Source: Planctomycetes bacterium UBA1135
GTDB lineage: Bacteria; Planctomycetota; UBA1135
Assembly: GCA_002311925.1 (NCBI GenBank)
Contig: DCAK01000116.1
Coordinates: forward strand, 1-20,612
DNA length: 20,612 bases
Direction: 5' to 3'
In this document: one piece after another, positions 6,530 through 14,620 of the stretch
Layout of the letters: the number at the start of each line of letters is the position of its first letter
How positions within the stretch are numbered: the first letter of the stretch is position 1
The notes under the pieces: generated by a model
Told to the model about the DNA's origin: nothing
Database searches by the model: none
What the model saw: only the letters and a program-made list of their open reading frames with translations
Position numbers and translations under genes: made by a program

Positions 6530-8032
6530 ATGAAGCCCGTCCCCCCCATTTTCCCGACCGGAGGTCCCCGCGAAGAGGCCGCCCTTCGTGAAGTCCTTCA
6601 CCAGGCCGCCGACCGGGTGGCGGACTACCTGACGGGTCTGGGGAATCAACCCATTTTCCCCGCCCATCCCCTTCCCCCCCAAGGTGAACTCGTTCCTGAC
6701 CAGGGGGAAGCCCTGGACGAGCTTTTCGGAAACGCCGCCGACTGGGCGGAAAAGAATTCGATTCATGTGGGTCACCCGGGCTACATGGGACACATGGACT
6801 CGGGCGTGGCCGTGGCCGGAATTCTCGCCGATTTCATGGCGTCCGCCCTGAATCAAAACCTTCTTGCCTCTGAATTGGCCCCCGGCGCGACCTTGCTGGA
6901 AAAAAAGCTTGTGGAGTTTTTCGCATCCCATGCGGGCTTCTCGGAGGGCGCAGGAGGGGTATTCACGACGGGAGGAACGACCGCGAACTTGACCGCCCTC
7001 CTCCTGGCCCGGGACGCGGCCACCTTGGAAGGATCGACTCGCGGCCTCTCCGGTGAGAACCCTTTGTGCATCCTTGCCTCCGAGGATGCCCACTATTCCT
7101 TGGCGAAATCAGCCGCAGTCATCGGTTTGGGGTCCGATAGGGTGGTAAGCGTTCCCATTGCGGGTCCGGAACGACGCATGGACCCTGCTGCCCTGCCCGA
7201 ACGCTTCGCCCAGGCCGTGGAAGCCGGCATGCGCCCCATCGCCGTCGTCGCCACCGCCGGAACCACCAGTTGCGGGGCCATCGACCCCATCGCTCCTTGC
7301 GCGGATTTTTGCGAGGAGCGCGGCCTTTGGCTGCATGTGGACGGAGCCTTCGGGGGCCCCTTGGTTCTGCACCCCGTGGAAAAATCCAAGCTGGACGGAC
7401 TCCATCGAGCGGATTCCCTGACCCTCGACCCCCACAAGTGGCTTTACGCTCCCAAGAGCGCCGGGATTCTCCTTGTGCGCAAAGCGGAAAGCCTTCTCTG
7501 CGCCCGATACGAAGCGCCCTACTTGGACCGACTGGAAGGAACCCGGGCGGCTCTTTCCTTCAGTCAGGGTCGTCGAGCCCTGGATGGGAGCCGCCGTTTC
7601 GACGCCCTGAAAGTCTGGATGATTCTCCGTCACCTTGGATTGCAGGGAGTGCGCGAGCTGCAGGACGACCGGCTCGCTCTCACACGTTGGTTTCACCAGG
7701 AACTTTCCCAGGACGAATTCTTCCAACCCGCTCACATCCCCGATTTGACCGTCCAGACCTTCGGGCCCCGGGATTCTTCCATGGGAAATATGGTTGCTTC
7801 CGCCCACAAGGACCTAGAGGAGGGGGGAGATTGTTGGACTTCCTACACCGTGCTGGGTGGCCGCCCCCAGCATCGCGCTGTCCTTCTCAACCCCTCCAGT
7901 GAAAAGTCCCATTTGATGCGTGCCCTTCAAGAGCTCAAAACCGCCCACCAAAGGCTTTCGGGCCATGGCGGAGCCTCGGCGGCGTTGCTACATTCTCCCC
8001 CTCCCAAGGGTTCCAAACCGCACCAACATTAA
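6530..8032 (+). CDS. Group II pyridoxal-5'-phosphate-dependent amino acid decarboxylase
   Basis: Group II decarboxylases remove the alpha-carboxyl group of amino acids such as glutamate, diaminobutyrate or aromatic residues, giving the amine. This 500-residue cytoplasmic protein has the fold-type I landmarks in order: GHPGYMGHM (81-89), FTTGGTTANLTAL (145-157), EDAHYS with His187 expected to stack on PLP, VVATAGTTSCGAIDPI (239-254), HVDGAFGG with Asp271 expected to contact the pyridine nitrogen, and DPHKWLYAPKSAG with Lys303 as the likely Schiff-base lysine. Length is typical. The frame is open upstream to 6416, but that part lies inside exbD, so the ATG at 6530 is chosen, 28 bases after the exbD stop. 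Substrate cannot be told from sequence; a related PLP lyase activity is possible. Its place between ExbD and a secretin is odd and may be operonic convenience or functional. Confidence 0.88.
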   Translation: MKPVPPIFPTGGPREEAALREVLHQAADRVADYLTGLGNQPIFPAHPLPPQGELVPDQGEALDELFGNAADWAEKNSIHVGHPGYMGHMDSGVAVAGILADFMASALNQNLLASELAPGATLLEKKLVEFFASHAGFSEGAGGVFTTGGTTANLTALLLARDAATLEGSTRGLSGENPLCILASEDAHYSLAKSAAVIGLGSDRVVSVPIAGPERRMDPAALPERFAQAVEAGMRPIAVVATAGTTSCGAIDPIAPCADFCEERGLWLHVDGAFGGPLVLHPVEKSKLDGLHRADSLTLDPHKWLYAPKSAGILLVRKAESLLCARYEAPYLDRLEGTRAALSFSQGRRALDGSRRFDALKVWMILRHLGLQGVRELQDDRLALTRWFHQELSQDEFFQPAHIPDLTVQTFGPRDSSMGNMVASAHKDLEEGGDCWTSYTVLGGRPQHRAVLLNPSSEKSHLMRALQELKTAHQRLSGHGGASAALLHSPPPKGSKPHQH

Positions 8033-8059
8033 GGTTTCCCGCCTGGAGAACCTCCTTTC

Positions 8060-8074
8060 CCGCCCTCGAGGCGG
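8060..8074 (+). promoter_or_regulatory. Small hairpin just before the secretin start
   Basis: CCGCC (8060-8064) can pair with GGCGG (8070-8074) around a CTCGA loop. The 3' arm is part of GAGGCGG, the only purine-rich stretch before the ATG at 8084. No T-run follows, so it is not an intrinsic terminator. If it forms in the mRNA it could limit ribosome access to the secretin. It could also be chance in GC-rich DNA. Confidence 0.3.
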
Positions 8075-8083
8075 CCCCCCCTG

Positions 8084-10747
8084 ATGACGAGAATCACTTT
8101 CCCGGTCACCCTCACCGCCCTCCTCCTTTGTTGCGCATCCTGCGCCTCTCCGGAGGCCTTCGACTACATTGTCGGCACGGAGGATGCTGAGCCGGAAATC
8201 GAGGTCGCCGCGGAGAATGCCGCTCCACCCGATTCTGCACCAGCCTCCGAGCCCGCAATCCAGGAACCCGTCCTTGACCCCTCCATGGTTCAAGAGACTC
8301 GTGGCGCCACCGCCCTGAGGATGCAGAAGACGGCCCTTCTCGTTTCGGAATATGTTTCAAGCGCCCGCTCGGCATACGCGGACGGAAGGGCCTTGGAATC
8401 GGAAAATTACCTACTAGAAGCCCTTTCCCTTGACCCCGGGGCCCAGAGCGCCCGAACCCTTCTTGAGCAAGTCCAAATCGCCCTCGGCAGGGCCAACACC
8501 GCCATCACGGGTTCCAGCGACGATGTCCGGCTTCAGCTGGTGGCTCGCATGGAGCGCATCCGGGCCGAGACCCAGGCCCATCACCAACGAGGAACCCGCC
8601 TCCGCACGGAGGGCGACATCGAAGGGGCGTTGGGAGCTTTCCACCTCGCCCAGGCCAATATCGACGGGGCCCCTCTTACCTTGGACTGGAACGGATTGGA
8701 TGGCCAAATTGCCCAATCCCTGAAGTCGGCCAAGGCCGACCGCGAAGTGGCCATGGCCAGCCAACGGGAAGATGAGTTGTTGGAGACTTGGAACCAGCTT
8801 CACAAGGAAGAAGAAGCCCGCCAAGCCCGTGAGGACCGCCGGAGAGACTTGATGTTCACCGAAGCCGTCGGCGCGTTCGGCGGAGGCGATTTCGACGAAG
8901 CCTCTCGATTGGCGGGGGAAATTCTTCTTGAAGATCCCCTGGATGCCCAGGCTTCGGAAATCCGGGACGCCGCCTTCCGCGCCCGCCACGAGCGCGTCTC
9001 GGCGCAATTCGTGAACGAAAGGACCGAACGCTTTCGCCTCTGGATGGAAGATGTCGCTAAATCGAGGATTCCAGAGTCTGAAATCCTCACCGACCCCGAC
9101 CCTGTCTACTGGGCCACCATCAGCGAAAGTCGCAAGCATTTTCGCGATTTCGGAGCCGCCAAGGAAGACCCCGAAATTCTCGCTCTCAAGGCCGCAATCA
9201 CATCCACAAAGATTCCCGGCCTTCAGTTCGAGGGAGAAACTTCTCTGGAAGCCGTCGTCGACCAACTCCGGGCCTACTCGGACATCCCCTTCGTCGTGAC
9301 CCCTGGGGCCATCGAGGCCGTCGACGCGGAGGGAATCGAGTTCAACCTCAACCTATCCAACGAAATCACGGTTCGCAACGCCCTCAACGTGGTGACCGAG
9401 GCCGCCGGCGAGGAAGTCACCTACACCTTCCGCAATGGCGTGGTCTACATCACGACCCGCGACAAGGCATACGGCGACCTCGTCCTCAAGGCCCACGACG
9501 TCAATGACCTCACCGCCCAACTCGTCGATTTCAGCGGGCCAAAAATCGCAAGCATCCGTCTTCAGGATGACGCCAGCACTCTCCTCGACGACGAGGAACC
9601 CTTGTTCGGAGGGGTCGCCGGGGAACCGGTCCCCATCATGAACCCGGACAACCTGGAAATCCTGATCACCCAATCCATCGCCCCCAAGACTTGGGAAGAA
9701 TTGGAAGGGGTTTCAATCCGCTATTCCAACGGTTCCCTAATCGTCTACCACACCGCGGACATCCAAGCCCAAATTCACGCCTTCCTGGAGGACCTCCGCC
9801 AGTATGTGTCCTCGATGGTGATGATTGAATCCAGATTCCTCACCATTCGAAAGGACTTCCTGCAGGAAATCGGAGTTGACTTCAGGGGATTGGGCGGTTT
9901 CCCCCCTGCGAACACACTCGTGAACCTGGACGACATCACTTCCGGTCAGGAAGACAACGCCTCCGCCGGCCTTGACAACGAAGGACCCGGCCTCCCCTCC
10001 GGGGCCGACACCAACCCATCCGCCGGCGCCTTCTTCGGCGAAGGCCTGGACGGAGACATCAGGGCTCGTACGGAAAACATTCTCGGCAGTTATGGAGATC
10101 GGATTACCCCCTTCGGTGGGGCCACTTTCCAATTCGCCTTCCTGGACGACACCCAGACCTCCATCATCATGCGGGCGGTCAAGAAGAGCGAACACGCAGA
10201 ACAAATCAATGCCAGTTCCATCTCCGTCCAGAACACGCAACGAGCCTACATCACCGTCCTCAACCAGGTCACCTATGTTCAGGATTTCGATGTCGAAGTG
10301 GCGGCCGCCGCCCTCATCGCGGATCCTCAGGTCGGAGTGCTTTCGGACGGAATCGTCCTCGATGTCCGACCCACCATCGGCCACAACCGCAAGTACATCA
10401 CCCTGGAATTGCGGCCCACCATCGCCACCCTTCGGCGACCGATTCCCGAATTCACATCCTCCCTCGCCGGTCTGACCACCCCGGTCACCCTGCAGCTTCC
10501 CGAGCTCAATGTGGCAAGCGCCAACACCACGGTCGTCGTCCCTGACGGAGGAACCGTGGTCGTGGGTGGCCTGCAAAAGCTGTTCAACATCGACCAGCGT
10601 TCGGAGATTCCCTTCCTGGGGAAAATCCCCCTCCTCTCGATGCTGTTCAAGGCCGAAGGGGAGGCCGAGGAAAACCAGGACATCATCATCCTCATCCGGG
10701 CCCATATCGTGGACGCCCGCGAGGTGATGGATAGGCTGGACGCCTAG
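8084..10747 (+). CDS. TPR-secretin fusion, GspD/PilQ-like outer-membrane channel, probable lipoprotein
   Basis: This 887-residue protein has the architecture of an outer-membrane secretin. The N-terminus (TALLLCCASCASPE) ends in clustered cysteines (16, 17, 20), suggesting a lipoprotein signal with a non-standard lipobox. Residues 75-320 are helical with TPR-like pairs (RALESENYLLEALSLDPGA; FGGGDFDEASRLAGEILLED). Residues 375-460 resemble the STN/N0 domain (TSLEAVVDQLRAYSDIPFVV). Residues 464-575 look like a ring-forming N domain, with ITQSIAPKTWEE and GSLIVYHT. The secretin barrel domain runs from about 578 to 880 and ends in VPDGGTVVVGGL, EIPFLGKIPLLSMLFK and IIILIRAHIV. An acidic, Gly/Pro/Asn-rich segment at 615-660 is probably the gate or lip region. 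It is a paralogue of the protein at the window start. No secretion ATPase, pilin or inner-membrane platform gene is nearby; ExbB/ExbD genes are. Its stop codon lies in a CTAG shared with the convergent gene. Confidence 0.92.
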   Translation: MTRITFPVTLTALLLCCASCASPEAFDYIVGTEDAEPEIEVAAENAAPPDSAPASEPAIQEPVLDPSMVQETRGATALRMQKTALLVSEYVSSARSAYADGRALESENYLLEALSLDPGAQSARTLLEQVQIALGRANTAITGSSDDVRLQLVARMERIRAETQAHHQRGTRLRTEGDIEGALGAFHLAQANIDGAPLTLDWNGLDGQIAQSLKSAKADREVAMASQREDELLETWNQLHKEEEARQAREDRRRDLMFTEAVGAFGGGDFDEASRLAGEILLEDPLDAQASEIRDAAFRARHERVSAQFVNERTERFRLWMEDVAKSRIPESEILTDPDPVYWATISESRKHFRDFGAAKEDPEILALKAAITSTKIPGLQFEGETSLEAVVDQLRAYSDIPFVVTPGAIEAVDAEGIEFNLNLSNEITVRNALNVVTEAAGEEVTYTFRNGVVYITTRDKAYGDLVLKAHDVNDLTAQLVDFSGPKIASIRLQDDASTLLDDEEPLFGGVAGEPVPIMNPDNLEILITQSIAPKTWEELEGVSIRYSNGSLIVYHTADIQAQIHAFLEDLRQYVSSMVMIESRFLTIRKDFLQEIGVDFRGLGGFPPANTLVNLDDITSGQEDNASAGLDNEGPGLPSGADTNPSAGAFFGEGLDGDIRARTENILGSYGDRITPFGGATFQFAFLDDTQTSIIMRAVKKSEHAEQINASSISVQNTQRAYITVLNQVTYVQDFDVEVAAAALIADPQVGVLSDGIVLDVRPTIGHNRKYITLELRPTIATLRRPIPEFTSSLAGLTTPVTLQLPELNVASANTTVVVPDGGTVVVGGLQKLFNIDQRSEIPFLGKIPLLSMLFKAEGEAEENQDIIILIRAHIVDAREVMDRLDA

Positions 10748-11472
10748 GGGGCCAACCGATAGTGGGTGGAGAGAACCTCGGGGAGGTCCTCCAGCCCCTC
10801 GATGACATGATTCGGGCCCTTGGAGGGCCGCAGGGCGGCGTACTTTCCGGAGCCCCTGTGCCAGACCGTGACGAGCCCGGCTCGAGCAGCTGATTCCACA
10901 TCCCGGGTGGGATGGTCGCCCACATGCATGGCTTCACCCGTAGCCACGCGCGCCTTGCGGGCCGCGAGCTTGTAGAGCCTGGGATTGGTCTTGGCGATGC
11001 CCACCTGGTCGGTGATGAAGATGAGGCCAGGGTCCACCCACCGGTCGATTCCCAGCCGCAAAACCTTTTCCATCTGCTTTTCCGTGATACCGGCGGTCAC
11101 CACCCCCAAAGCGACCTGAGTGGCGGCCAAGGCCTGCAAGACATCGCGAGCTTCAGGTCGAAGTCGCAATTCACGCCACTTGGTCTCGTGGTAGGCCATC
11201 ATTCCGGCTGAAACCAGGAGACTTGAATTGACACTGGCGGTCGCGATGGATGGGAGGCGATCCAAAAGCCTCTGGAAATGGCGGCTGTCGTTGGAGCCGA
11301 ATTCCTCCACCACCCTGGCGAGTTCGGTGAGGACACGGGCACGGTCGGCTGCCAAGCCCCTCGCCAACATCGCATCGACGGAAGCTTCCCGCGCTCTCCC
11401 CGCAAATTCCGAGGAGGAATACAGGGTGTCATCGATATCGAAGAAGATGGCCCGGAGAAGAGGAAGGGTCAC
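10744..11472 (-). CDS. HAD-superfamily hydrolase (subfamily IA)
   Basis: HAD hydrolases mostly dephosphorylate small metabolites through an aspartyl-phosphate intermediate. All four motifs are visible in this 242-residue protein: motif I FFDIDDTLY with nucleophile Asp12 and Asp14, motif II VVTAG with Thr126, motif III Lys161 in IAKTNP, and motif IV HVGDHPTRD with Asp186 and Asp191. A helical cap lies between motifs I and II (about 20-105), as in subfamily IA. It starts with GTG at 11472, overlapping the stop of the ABC ATPase gene as GTGA, so translation is probably coupled. Substrate is unknown. A role in processing an imported phosphorylated compound or a housekeeping repair role are both possible. 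The C-terminal end converges on the secretin gene with no spacer at all. Confidence 0.9.
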   Translation of the reverse strand: MTLPLLRAIFFDIDDTLYSSSEFAGRAREASVDAMLARGLAADRARVLTELARVVEEFGSNDSRHFQRLLDRLPSIATASVNSSLLVSAGMMAYHETKWRELRLRPEARDVLQALAATQVALGVVTAGITEKQMEKVLRLGIDRWVDPGLIFITDQVGIAKTNPRLYKLAARKARVATGEAMHVGDHPTRDVESAARAGLVTVWHRGSGKYAALRPSKGPNHVIEGLEDLPEVLSTHYRLAP

Positions 11473-13112
11473 GATGAGAATCCTACTTCGACAACCGCCT
11501 CCAGAAGGGCCCTGGTGTGAGGGTGGCCGGGTTGAGAAAATACCCTGCCAGCGGGCCCATGCTCAACGATCGTGCCGTCCTGCAGAACCGCGACCTCGTG
11601 GGCAAGCCTGCGAGCCGCCCGAAGGTCGTGCGTGATGAAGAGATAAGCGACCCCGTGGGTGGACTGCAACTCCTGGAGAAGCGTGAGAATCCTGTCCTGT
11701 ACCACCGAGTCGAGTGAACTCACGGCTTCGTCCAGAAGAATGACCCTCGGCTTGAGCGCGAGAGCCCTGGCGATGGCCACCCTTTGCAACTGTCCACCAC
11801 TCATTTGGTGAGGGAAACGGCTCGCATGCTCGGGCAGAAGGCCCACGTCATCGAGAAGCCGGACCACTTCCGTTCGAGTGTCGGACTCGCTCAAGGAAGC
11901 GTGGATTGCCAGGGGTTCGGCCACCGACCATCCCACGGTCATTTTTGGATTCAAGCTCGCTTTGGGATCCTGAAAGACGAATCCCATCTCCCGCCGCAAG
12001 GGCCGGAGCTTCTTTTCGGAGAGGGCAAGAAGGTCCACCACCCCGCCGGAAGGAGTTTGAAGTCGAATCGAGCCCTTGGCGGGAACCAGCCCGAGGATAG
12101 CCCGAACCACGCTTGTCTTCCCGGAACCCGACTCCCCCACCAAGGCCAGGGTTCTGCCGGGTTGGAGCATGAGGTCGATTCCAGCCACAGCCGTCTTCCA
12201 CTCCTTCACCGCGCCGAAGAGGGTGCGGGAGGAGGGATAGCGAACTTCCAACTTGTCCAGGACGAGCACAGGTTGAGAAGGTGATTCCGAGGGCGGGGCG
12301 GGGTCGGTCAGGGAGGAAAAACGGGGAAAGGCCTGGACGAGTTCCCGGGTCCTGGCATGGCTTGGATTTTCGAAGATTTGGGCGACCGTTCCCTGCTCGA
12401 CCATCCGGCCCTTGTCCAGTACGAGGAGGCGGTCGCACATGCGGGCCAGCACGCCCAGGTCGTGACTGATCCAAAGAAGGGCGAGTTGCCTCGACTTTTG
12501 AATCCCTTTCACGAGTCGAAGGATGCGGGCTTGAACGGTCGGGTCCAACGCGGTGGTCGGCTCGTCGGCGATCAGGATGTCGGGGTCGCCCGCCAAAGCC
12601 ATGGCGAGGAGAACCCGTTGTCGCTGACCGCCGCTCAATTCGTGGGAATAGCGCCGAGCCATGGCTTGGGCATCCTCCAACCCGAGTTCCAGGAAGAGTT
12701 CCTCGATTCGATGGGCCCGTTCCCTCGCCCCCAAATCGGGCTTGTGAAGAACAAGGACCTCCTCAACCTGCTTTCCCACGCGGAGAACCGGGTTCAGGGC
12801 CCCGACGGGGTCCTGGAAAACCAAGGCGATTCTGCCTCCGCGGAAGGGTTGAAGCTCCTTTTCCCCCAAGCCTGTCAATTCCTGGCCATCAAAAAGGACC
12901 TTGCCCCGGGTCCGCGCCACGCCGACTGGGAGGAGGCCCAGGAGGGCGAGGGATGTCAGTGATTTTCCGCTGCCGGATTCACCCAGGATTCCCACTGCAT
13001 CCCCCCTGCCCACCTCGAAGTTGAGGTCGGACACGAGGGTTTGAGTGGACGAGTCCCCTCCCCGCGTTTCCAGGCTGAGGCCTCGAACCTCGAGCAGGGA
13101 GGGCGGGGTCAC
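11469..13112 (-). CDS. Fused double ATP-binding protein of an oligopeptide/dipeptide-type ABC importer (OppD-OppF/DppD-DppF fusion)
   Basis: This 547-residue protein carries two complete nucleotide-binding domains in tandem, which power a peptide-type importer. Domain 1 (about 5-262) has Walker A GESGSGKS (44-51), Q-loop Gln100, signature LSGGQ (159-163), Walker B ILIADEP with catalytic Glu184, and switch His217. Domain 2 (about 283-542) has GESGSGKT (326-333), Gln381, MSGGQ (437-441), VILLDEA with Glu462, and His495. Both sites look catalytically intact. Each domain ends in the Opp/Dpp-style helical tail (FENPSHARTRELVQAFP; FSQPGHPHTRALLEAV). Many bacteria encode DppD and DppF separately; the fused form resembles YejF and GsiA. 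It starts with GTG at 13112, 38 bases from the divergent solute-binding protein gene. The permeases and binding protein on the other strand complete the transporter. Confidence 0.93.
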   Translation of the reverse strand: MTPPSLLEVRGLSLETRGGDSSTQTLVSDLNFEVGRGDAVGILGESGSGKSLTSLALLGLLPVGVARTRGKVLFDGQELTGLGEKELQPFRGGRIALVFQDPVGALNPVLRVGKQVEEVLVLHKPDLGARERAHRIEELFLELGLEDAQAMARRYSHELSGGQRQRVLLAMALAGDPDILIADEPTTALDPTVQARILRLVKGIQKSRQLALLWISHDLGVLARMCDRLLVLDKGRMVEQGTVAQIFENPSHARTRELVQAFPRFSSLTDPAPPSESPSQPVLVLDKLEVRYPSSRTLFGAVKEWKTAVAGIDLMLQPGRTLALVGESGSGKTSVVRAILGLVPAKGSIRLQTPSGGVVDLLALSEKKLRPLRREMGFVFQDPKASLNPKMTVGWSVAEPLAIHASLSESDTRTEVVRLLDDVGLLPEHASRFPHQMSGGQLQRVAIARALALKPRVILLDEAVSSLDSVVQDRILTLLQELQSTHGVAYLFITHDLRAARRLAHEVAVLQDGTIVEHGPAGRVFSQPGHPHTRALLEAVVEVGFSS

Positions 13113-13150
13113 GCGGGGATTCTAGGCGTCGCCGAGGCTATCCTGCGAAC
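13113..13150. promoter_or_regulatory. Divergent promoter region, 38 bases
   Basis: This gap must start both halves of the transporter unless transcription enters from further away. Reading -, TAGAAT (13124-13119) is a good -10 match with a weak TTCGCA -35 (13149-13144) at 19 bases. Reading +, TATCCT (13140-13145) is a partial -10 with no clear -35. Both would place transcript starts at or next to the start codons, giving leaderless mRNAs. No Shine-Dalgarno sequence is seen on either side, which fits. Purely motif-based. Confidence 0.3.
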
Positions 13151-14620
13151 ATGCGCGTATGTGGGAGGGGCTTCCTCTGCACGGCACTCTTCATCCTCGG
13201 GGCGTGCGGCCAGGATTCCGCCGCGTTCCGTGTCGCCAACGGAGCGGATCCTTCCTCCCTCGACCCCCACCTGATTTCCAGCGTCGCGGAGGGCCGGGTC
13301 CTTTCCTCTCTGTGGGCCGGATTGACCCGTTCGGACCCGACCACCCTGGAGGTCCTCCCCGGCCTCGCAAAATCCTGGGAATCTTCACCGGACGGGACAG
13401 CTTGGACCTTTCATCTTCGAAAAAATCTCTACTGGTCGGACGGGTCCTCCCTGACCGCATCGGACGTGGAATCTTCCTGGCTCCGCCTGCAGAATCCTGC
13501 CACCGGGGCGCCCTACCAGGATTGGCTGGCCGGCGCCCGGTTCAGTAGCCACCTCGACGAGGTCCGCATCCAATTTCCCGCGCCTCGACCCCAATTTCCG
13601 GCCATGTGCTCCTGGCCGGCATTGGCCCCGATTCCGCAGGACCTGCGAGACGGAACGGGAACTCCAGCCTCGGTTTCCAGCGGACCCTACACCTTGGAGA
13701 GGTGGAAGATTCGCGACCGTGTCCGGGTGGTTCGGAATCCCTTCCACTGGGATTCAAGCCATGCCGGGCCGGAATCCATTGATTTCCTCACCGTGGAGTC
13801 GGCCTTCACAGCCCTCAATCTCTTTCTTACCGGGGGAGTGGATTGGACCCCCCGAGTTCCCCGCCTGGCTGCAAGAAACCTGGCCCGGAACCATCACCCC
13901 GACTTCCGCTCTTCTCCCCGGCTGGGAACTTCCTTCCTGCGCTTTCAGGTGGGAACTCCCCCGATGAACGACCCCACGGTTCGGAAGGCGTTTTCTGACT
14001 CCATCCATCGGGGCCAGCTGGCGGAACTCCTTTCCCCTGGTCCCGTTCCCGCTCTTTCCCTTGTACCTCCCGGCCTCCCGGGGTATTCCCCGCCGATTCC
14101 AGGGTTCCTCCTCGGTTTCCCCGGACCCGAACTGGAAGGCCCCTACGAGCTCCTCTTCCCTTCCTCGGACTCCAATCGCCTAGTGGCCGAATTCCTTCAG
14201 GACCAATGGAAACGCAACTTGGGGGTGGAGGTCCGCCTGGTGAATCAGGAATGGAAGGCCTTCCTGCGGTCCCAACGCAAGGGTGACTACCAGATTTCCC
14301 TTTCTTCCTGGATTGCCGATTACCCCGACCCCGTCGCCTTCCTGGAAGTCTTCCGCTCCTCCAGCGGCAACAATCGAACCGGATGGAAGAATCAGGAATT
14401 CGACGGCCTGCTCGACCGTGCAGGGCGGGCCGGCGACCCCGCCACCCGGAATGCTCTTCTTCAAAAAGCGGAGACTCTCCTCATGGGAAACCGACCCATC
14501 GCTCCCCTCCTCCACGAAGCGGGTTCCGACCTGGTCTCTCCACGGTGGGAGGGCGTTGAACCCGGACCCATGGGCACGGTCGACTGGGGAAGGGTGCGCC
14601 CCGCCACGGTTTCCGGATGA
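13151..14620 (+). CDS. Extracellular solute-binding lipoprotein of peptide-type ABC importer (SBP family 5, OppA/DppA-like)
   Basis: Family 5 binding proteins capture peptides, nickel complexes or sugars in the periplasm and deliver them to the permease. The N-terminus ends in a clear lipobox, LGAC with Cys19, so this 489-residue protein is probably lipid-anchored. The body shows family 5 landmarks: ANGADPSSLDPHLISSVAEG near the N-terminus, LAKSWESSPDGTAWTFHLRK, LYWSDGSSLTASDV, a SGPYTLERW segment, VRKAFSDSIHR, and the late SWIADYPDPVAFLEVF with NNRTGWKNQEFDGLLDRA. Length is usual for the family. It is the first gene of a three-gene + strand unit and overlaps the permease gene by ATGA. The ligand is not predictable. 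Peptides are the commonest, but related transporters take murein peptides, glutathione or metals. Confidence 0.93.
   Translation: MRVCGRGFLCTALFILGACGQDSAAFRVANGADPSSLDPHLISSVAEGRVLSSLWAGLTRSDPTTLEVLPGLAKSWESSPDGTAWTFHLRKNLYWSDGSSLTASDVESSWLRLQNPATGAPYQDWLAGARFSSHLDEVRIQFPAPRPQFPAMCSWPALAPIPQDLRDGTGTPASVSSGPYTLERWKIRDRVRVVRNPFHWDSSHAGPESIDFLTVESAFTALNLFLTGGVDWTPRVPRLAARNLARNHHPDFRSSPRLGTSFLRFQVGTPPMNDPTVRKAFSDSIHRGQLAELLSPGPVPALSLVPPGLPGYSPPIPGFLLGFPGPELEGPYELLFPSSDSNRLVAEFLQDQWKRNLGVEVRLVNQEWKAFLRSQRKGDYQISLSSWIADYPDPVAFLEVFRSSSGNNRTGWKNQEFDGLLDRAGRAGDPATRNALLQKAETLLMGNRPIAPLLHEAGSDLVSPRWEGVEPGPMGTVDWGRVRPATVSG

Noticed and set aside
9737-10705. A 322-codon - strand open frame inside the secretin gene
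   Set aside because: Its composition mirrors the codon bias of the + strand secretin, which has unmistakable family motifs over the same bases.
8084-10747. The secretin as the outer-membrane DNA uptake pore working with the nearby comEC
   Set aside because: No type IV pilus gene, pilin or PilB/PilT ATPase is in the window, and the secretin is grouped with ExbB/ExbD genes in a different transcription unit.
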